DNA of 64,000 nt from Nostoc sp. C052. GTDB taxonomy: Bacteria > Cyanobacteriota > Cyanobacteriia > Cyanobacteriales > Nostocaceae. The stretch spans positions 6,010,001-6,074,000 of the forward strand of contig NZ_CP040272.1 of the NCBI RefSeq assembly GCF_013393905.1, read 5' to 3'. A program made the position numbers and the translations under genes. Below, piece after piece: positions 59,410 through 64,000 of the stretch. Under the pieces are notes generated by a model. It was not told where the DNA came from, did no database searches, and was given only the letters and a program-made list of their open reading frames with translations. How positions within the stretch are numbered: position 1 is the first letter of the stretch; each line of letters opens with the position of its first letter.

Positions 59410-62400
59410 TTAAAACACTGGAATCTCAATGACAAATTCTGTTCCTTCGCCAAGCACAGAATTACAACTCAACCGCCCATTATGGGTTTCTTCGACAATT
59501 TGACGAGCGATCGCTAATCCTAATCCCGTTCCTTTCCCAACCTCTTTTGTTGTAAATAGGTGGTCAAATATCCGCGATCTAATCTCCTCTGGCATCCCCT
59601 GACCGTTATCTTTAATGCGAATTGTTACTATATTTTGTTCACTGGATACTTCGGTGTGAATCAGTATTTGGTGATGATTGGCTTGGGCTTGTGCAAAAGA
59701 AAGCCTTTCACAGGAAGTATCCAAGGCATCGATAGCGTTAGCGAGGATGTTCATAAATACTTGATTTAGCTGTCCTAAAAAGCACTTAACTGGTGGTAAT
59801 TTTCCGTATTCGGTGATAACTTCAATTGCTGGACGTTTTTCGTTAGCTTTGAGGCGATACTTCAAAATCAACAGCGTACTCTCAATCCCTTCATGGAGGT
59901 TACAAGCAACTTTCTCGGTTGTATCGGCTCTGGAGAAGGTGCGGAGACTGATGCTAATATCTTTGATCCTTTCTGAAGCCACCTTCATCGAGCCTACTAA
60001 TTTTGGTAAGTCTTCAGTTAGGAATTCTAGGTCAATTTCTTCGCCATGCTCAATGACTGCGATCGCTGGAGTGGGATGATGTTGTTGGTAGGATTGGATA
60101 TGAGCAAGTAAGGATTGGATATAATCTTCGGCATTGTTGAGACTGCCTTTGAGAAATCCAATCGGATTATTAATTTCATGTGCCACCCCAGCAACCAAAT
60201 TACCCAAGGTTGCCATTTTTTCATTTTGCACCATTTGTAATTGGGTATGCTCCAATTCTTGTAGCGATCGCTCTAACTGTTGGGCATAATTTTGAGATTC
60301 TTGATAAAGGCGGGCATTTTCTAGAGAAATAGCAGCTTGAGCGCATAGCAGTTGGATAACTTCGGTGCGATCGCTTGTAAATGCACCAATTGTTAGCGGA
60401 TTTTCTAGATAGAGCAGCCCGATGAGTTTACCTTGGATTAACATCGGCGTACACAACACACTCTTAGGTTGTTGCTGCATAAAATATGAATCGGCAATAA
60501 AATCAGTTTGTGCTGTTGCATCATCCAGCACAATAGTTTTTAAGCTGCGTTTGACATAGTTTACCAGTGTAATGGGAATGTCTTCGCTGGTTGACAATGG
60601 TGCGGATACCAGAGTGACTCCTTCATTGATGGTAGCTACAGCTTCAACTACTAAATTGTCCTGTTGGAGTACAAATAATGCAGCTTTTTGTGCCCCAGCA
60701 TTTTCCATTACCACTTGCAAAAGAGTAGTCAGTAATTGCTCTAATTGAATTTCACTAGAGAGAGCTTGTGAGGCTTTAAAGATGGTGGCAAAATCAAGGG
60801 CTTCCGAAATGCTGCTGCTAGAAAGATTTGTATGGATGGTTTGATGTGGAAATGATAATGCCTCGACGGTTGAATTCACTTGAAAGCGATGATGTTGCCC
60901 TTGTAAAATCGGTGCCAGGAGTTGAGGATAGCGTTTTTCTAAATCCTCAGTTTTGGCTTTAGCGCCCCAGCGAGCATAGCAGTAATAAGCTTCCTGCATA
61001 TAAACTTGGGCGATTTTTGGTTTACCCCAGTCGAGGTAAAACTTGGCAGCTAGCTCATTGCTCAAAGCTTCTTCTTGGATATATTGGTTTTCTTTAGCTA
61101 GAGTTATGGCGCGATCGTATAATTCTATTGCTGCTATTTTTTCGCCCAAAACTCTATGCCGTTCTGCTTCCACCAAATCAAATTTGTGCTGAAAATTCAT
61201 TGGTGCGAAGTTGGCTCGAAACTGCAATTTTTCTTGATTTTCGCCAACCTTTAAGAGTAATTGCTCATGTTGAGATGGTTCAGCCGTTGGATAGACAGCC
61301 AGACGAGACAGAGAATCATAATAGTAGAAAACAGGCACAGATAACATTCCTGCCGCACTGTTGAGGTATTGTTCTCCCTGATTTGCATTTTCAACTGCCG
61401 CCGGAAAATTCTCAAACAGATAACTGAGTATTAACTTACTTAAGAAAAATATATGGAGTGTTAATTCGTCGTTCTCTTCGATCAGCGAAGATAAAAGTTG
61501 TTCTTCTTGACAAGATTCACCAAGGAGGTATTCTGGATTATCGCTATATGCAGTTAAATTGTTAATACTTTGACAGACTATATTAGACCAATTTAATAAG
61601 CGCTGATTTTTGGCAAAATTAGATTCGTAGTTTTTGATATCTACTAGCAACACTTCCAAAACTTCTGTGCCACTTAAATAGACGTAGAATAATTTGAAAA
61701 TCATCGATGCCAGCACATGAAAAAAGTCGCCTGTATCTAATCCAATATTATGAGATTCCTGTAATAAACTAATTGAGTCCCGAACATGTTGTTTATTACA
61801 TTGATTCAATGCAGCCACCTTAAATATAGTCATGCTTTGAACAGATTTTGCTTGAAATCTATCCACAAGCATTAAACCTAGCTGGCCAAATTCGTAGCCT
61901 AATTCCAGTTGGTTACAAGTATTAAGTACAATTCCAAAATCTGCATATCCTGGTGCAGAGAGTGGTGCATTGCCGTATTTAAGAGATAAATTCACCTCTT
62001 CGCAAGCAATAATTGGGAACAGATAAGGGGCAGTTTGGTGGATGGCGGGAGCAATGCTAGCCATAATCCGCAAAGCAACCAAAGCTTTGGTATCATCCAT
62101 CAATGGCAAATCAATTAAGCCGTGAATACTTCTGCCTGCCAATATGGAGAGCGTGTTTACTACATATTGCTGAATGTCTGGAGGTGTTACTGATTCAGGT
62201 AATATTACCCCAAGTTGGGCGAGAAGTTCACGCCCAATTGCGATCGCTTTGAATGATTGATTCCGTACCTGATCGGCTTGGAGTTTAACTTCATAAACTT
62301 TCACCCTATCCAGTAAGGTGGTTGTTTCTTCGATGACGACCTGGATAAGAGATTCCATCTGGTCAAATTCATGGTTGAGAAAGGCAGCTTCAGCAGCTTC

Positions 62401-64000
62401 TTCGTGTAAACTTCGAGTCAATTCGTAGGCAATTTCCCAACTATTAATTGGTAACAACTGCATTCCAGAATAGAAGTAATGAATTGCTGCAACATAAGCA
62501 GTAGCTTCTTTTGCTTTGCGACCAGCATTCAGATTTAACTGAGCTAATTGTTGACGTTCAGTCGGTTGAGTAATTAGTAATATTCCTCGATTCAACTGAC
62601 TGACAATCTCAAAAATCCGCTCCTCTTGTTGTGATTCAGAGGTATTTTGCAAGAGTAATTGACCAATTTTAAGATGGGTAAATTGTCTCTGCTCACCTGG
62701 AATCAGAGAGTAAGCCGCTTGTTGTACCCGGTCATGTAAAAATTTGTAGATGGGGACTTGGAAATTGCCATTTAATGGGTTTGAGTCAGAATCATGCCCA
62801 CTATATTGAAAGAATTTATAAACTTCAGTAGTAGGTAAAACTAAGCCTTCTTGTAAAGCTTTCCATAAAGATGCTGCCGTTTCGGTTTCCGACTGTTCAG
62901 AAACAATTGCTAGGGTTCGCAAATCAAATTGGTTGCCAATGCACGCAGCTAATTTCAGCACATTTTGCGTTGATGCTGGCAACTTTTGCAACTGTAGCGC
63001 TAGGAACTCTACAACATCATCGGTAAGGGCAAGTGCTTTGACAGCAACAATATCACATTGCCAGTACCCTTGATCGGCATTAAAAGTAATCAGTCCATCT
63101 TCATATAATATTTTGAGAAAGTGTGTTGCAAAAAAGGGATTTCCTTGAGTTTTTTGATAGACGAGTTCTGTTAGAGGTTGGGCAGTTTTATCTGAACAAC
63201 TCAAGGTATCAACCACCAATTGATTTAAACTAGCTTTACTTAACGGAGCTAAAGTAATGCTGTGAATTGTGGCATTGGCTTTGCGAATCTCCGCTAAAGT
63301 CAACATCAACTGATGCGTGGTAGATACTTCATTATCTCGATAAGACCCAATTAAAAGTAAAGATCCACTTCCTGACTCGCTTATCAACAGTTGCATCAAT
63401 TTGAGTGATGCAGAATCGGCCCACTGCAAATCATCAAGGAAAATTACTAATGGATGTTCTTTTGTCGTGAATACCTGAATGAACTTTTGGAAGAGTAAAT
63501 TGAAGCGATTCTGGGCCGCACTTGGTAAAAGTTCAGTTGCAGGTGGTTGTTGACCAATAATTTGTTCTAATTCGGGAATTACCTCAAGAATAACTTGTCC
63601 TTGATCGCCCAACACTTGTAAAATTTTATTTTTCCAAGTTGACAATTGGACATCACTTTCACTCAGTAATTGTCCCATTAAGTCTCGAAACGCCTGTACA
63701 AAAGCGGAGAAGGGAATATTCCGATTAAATTGGTCAAATTTGCCTTTAATGAAGTAGCCCCGTTGCCGGACAATAGGTTTGTGAACCTCGTTAACTAAAG
63801 CAGTTTTACCAATACCAGAAAAACCAGCCACCAGCATTAATTCTGTCTGATTGTTAGTAACGCGGTCAAAGGCTTTTAGTAGAATTTCAACTTCATGCTC
63901 ACGACCATAGAGTTTTTCTGGGATAATAAAGCGATCGCACACATCCCGTTGAGCAATTGGGAAACTTACAATTTTCCCAGTCTCATTCAGTTGAGCCAAA
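59410..64000 (-). CDS. Hybrid AAA-ATPase/GAF/histidine kinase, N-terminus outside the window
   Basis: 1529 codons are visible, and the frame continues past the window edge. In order: an AAA/NACHT-like ATPase (LMLVAGFSGIGKTALVNEV, Walker A about residue 60; IFLDDLQWADSASLKLMQLL, Walker B), a large helical TPR-like region (about 400-1100), a GAF domain (LEQLLTTLLQVVMENAGAQK onward) and a histidine kinase with H-box VAGVAHEINNPIGFLKGSLN, N-box NQVFMNILANAIDALD and the glycine boxes IKDNGQGMPEEI, VGKGTGLGLAIARQI. Proteins of this kind in Nostoc usually start with a Ser/Thr kinase domain that feeds the predictive ATPase; this part would be upstream. It is a sensory protein; the signal is unknown. 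Confidence 0.9.
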   Translation of the reverse strand, partial: LAQLNETGKIVSFPIAQRDVCDRFIIPEKLYGREHEVEILLKAFDRVTNNQTELMLVAGFSGIGKTALVNEVHKPIVRQRGYFIKGKFDQFNRNIPFSAFVQAFRDLMGQLLSESDVQLSTWKNKILQVLGDQGQVILEVIPELEQIIGQQPPATELLPSAAQNRFNLLFQKFIQVFTTKEHPLVIFLDDLQWADSASLKLMQLLISESGSGSLLLIGSYRDNEVSTTHQLMLTLAEIRKANATIHSITLAPLSKASLNQLVVDTLSCSDKTAQPLTELVYQKTQGNPFFATHFLKILYEDGLITFNADQGYWQCDIVAVKALALTDDVVEFLALQLQKLPASTQNVLKLAACIGNQFDLRTLAIVSEQSETETAASLWKALQEGLVLPTTEVYKFFQYSGHDSDSNPLNGNFQVPIYKFLHDRVQQAAYSLIPGEQRQFTHLKIGQLLLQNTSESQQEERIFEIVSQLNRGILLITQPTERQQLAQLNLNAGRKAKEATAYVAAIHYFYSGMQLLPINSWEIAYELTRSLHEEAAEAAFLNHEFDQMESLIQVVIEETTTLLDRVKVYEVKLQADQVRNQSFKAIAIGRELLAQLGVILPESVTPPDIQQYVVNTLSILAGRSIHGLIDLPLMDDTKALVALRIMASIAPAIHQTAPYLFPIIACEEVNLSLKYGNAPLSAPGYADFGIVLNTCNQLELGYEFGQLGLMLVDRFQAKSVQSMTIFKVAALNQCNKQHVRDSISLLQESHNIGLDTGDFFHVLASMIFKLFYVYLSGTEVLEVLLVDIKNYESNFAKNQRLLNWSNIVCQSINNLTAYSDNPEYLLGESCQEEQLLSSLIEENDELTLHIFFLSKLILSYLFENFPAAVENANQGEQYLNSAAGMLSVPVFYYYDSLSRLAVYPTAEPSQHEQLLLKVGENQEKLQFRANFAPMNFQHKFDLVEAERHRVLGEKIAAIELYDRAITLAKENQYIQEEALSNELAAKFYLDWGKPKIAQVYMQEAYYCYARWGAKAKTEDLEKRYPQLLAPILQGQHHRFQVNSTVEALSFPHQTIHTNLSSSSISEALDFATIFKASQALSSEIQLEQLLTTLLQVVMENAGAQKAALFVLQQDNLVVEAVATINEGVTLVSAPLSTSEDIPITLVNYVKRSLKTIVLDDATAQTDFIADSYFMQQQPKSVLCTPMLIQGKLIGLLYLENPLTIGAFTSDRTEVIQLLCAQAAISLENARLYQESQNYAQQLERSLQELEHTQLQMVQNEKMATLGNLVAGVAHEINNPIGFLKGSLNNAEDYIQSLLAHIQSYQQHHPTPAIAVIEHGEEIDLEFLTEDLPKLVGSMKVASERIKDISISLRTFSRADTTEKVACNLHEGIESTLLILKYRLKANEKRPAIEVITEYGKLPPVKCFLGQLNQVFMNILANAIDALDTSCERLSFAQAQANHHQILIHTEVSSEQNIVTIRIKDNGQGMPEEIRSRIFDHLFTTKEVGKGTGLGLAIARQIVEETHNGRLSCNSVLGEGTEFVIEIPVF

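Noticed and set aside
1..64000. tRNA or rRNA genes
   Set aside because: No cloverleaf with a GTTCRANNC box or rRNA sequence was noticed on either strand. A dedicated scan was not possible.

Overview
The window reads as chromosome from a filamentous, probably heterocyst-forming cyanobacterium of the Nostoc type. The evidence is the very frequent HIP1 octamer GCGATCGC, phycoerythrin and phycobilisome genes (cpeR, cpeS, cpeT, pebA, pebB, rod linkers), cyanophycin genes, a hybrid AAA-ATPase/GAF/histidine kinase, and the dense short heptamer and palindromic repeats usual in Nostoc intergenic DNA. No rRNA, tRNA, CRISPR array, complete insertion sequence or prophage was found.

Layout. 1-13 kb: the end of a dihydroorotase gene, miaB, a secreted protein, a TauE/SafE-type exporter paired with a DUF1634 protein, a prohibitin-like protein, a small ADP-ribose module (ADP-ribosylglycohydrolase plus Nudix hydrolase), folK, a class A penicillin-binding protein and a small photosystem-related membrane protein. 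13-26 kb: TerB-like protein, rsmB, a GH100 invertase, a broken WD40/DnaJ gene, a photolyase split into two genes, a SulP transporter, a pentapeptide protein, a CadD-type transporter, a cyclic-nucleotide-binding protein and cobB. 26-32.5 kb: cyanophycin metabolism (cphA2-like and cphB, divergent, with a small conserved gene between) and an M23 peptidase. 32.5-42.2 kb: phycoerythrin maturation: linker-cpeS-cpeT-cpeR and a second linker on the minus strand, then a HEAT-repeat protein, a small unknown gene, a pentapeptide protein, a second CpeS-type lyase and pebA-pebB. The phycoerythrin subunit genes cpeBA are not in the window. 42.2-64 kb: a decayed hicAB toxin-antitoxin locus, a Uma2 protein, an ABC exporter with a poly-A frameshift at its start, two related membrane proteins, an Fe-S aldo/keto reductase, a bifunctional nuclease, ribE, a second M23 peptidase, birA, pgeF, an aldehyde dehydrogenase, a cyclase-family hydrolase, an M16 peptidase pair and the 3' part of a giant signalling kinase.

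Working together: PebA and PebB make phycoerythrobilin from biliverdin, CpeS/CpeT-family proteins attach it, the linkers build it into rods and CpeR activates the operon. CphA2 and CphB close the cyanophycin synthesis and degradation loop.

The least ordinary signals are (i) one repeated leader sequence carrying a ribosome binding site and GTG start codon in front of three phycobilisome-region genes, (ii) a photolyase whose two domains are separate genes in reversed order, (iii) an A9 tract that puts the start of an ABC exporter out of frame, (iv) several MITE-like palindromic elements, some with direct repeats at their ends, and (v) intergenic repeats that have become part of coding sequences (rsmB, cobB, M16 peptidase). 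Everything here comes from reading the sequence by eye; no database search or folding calculation was run.
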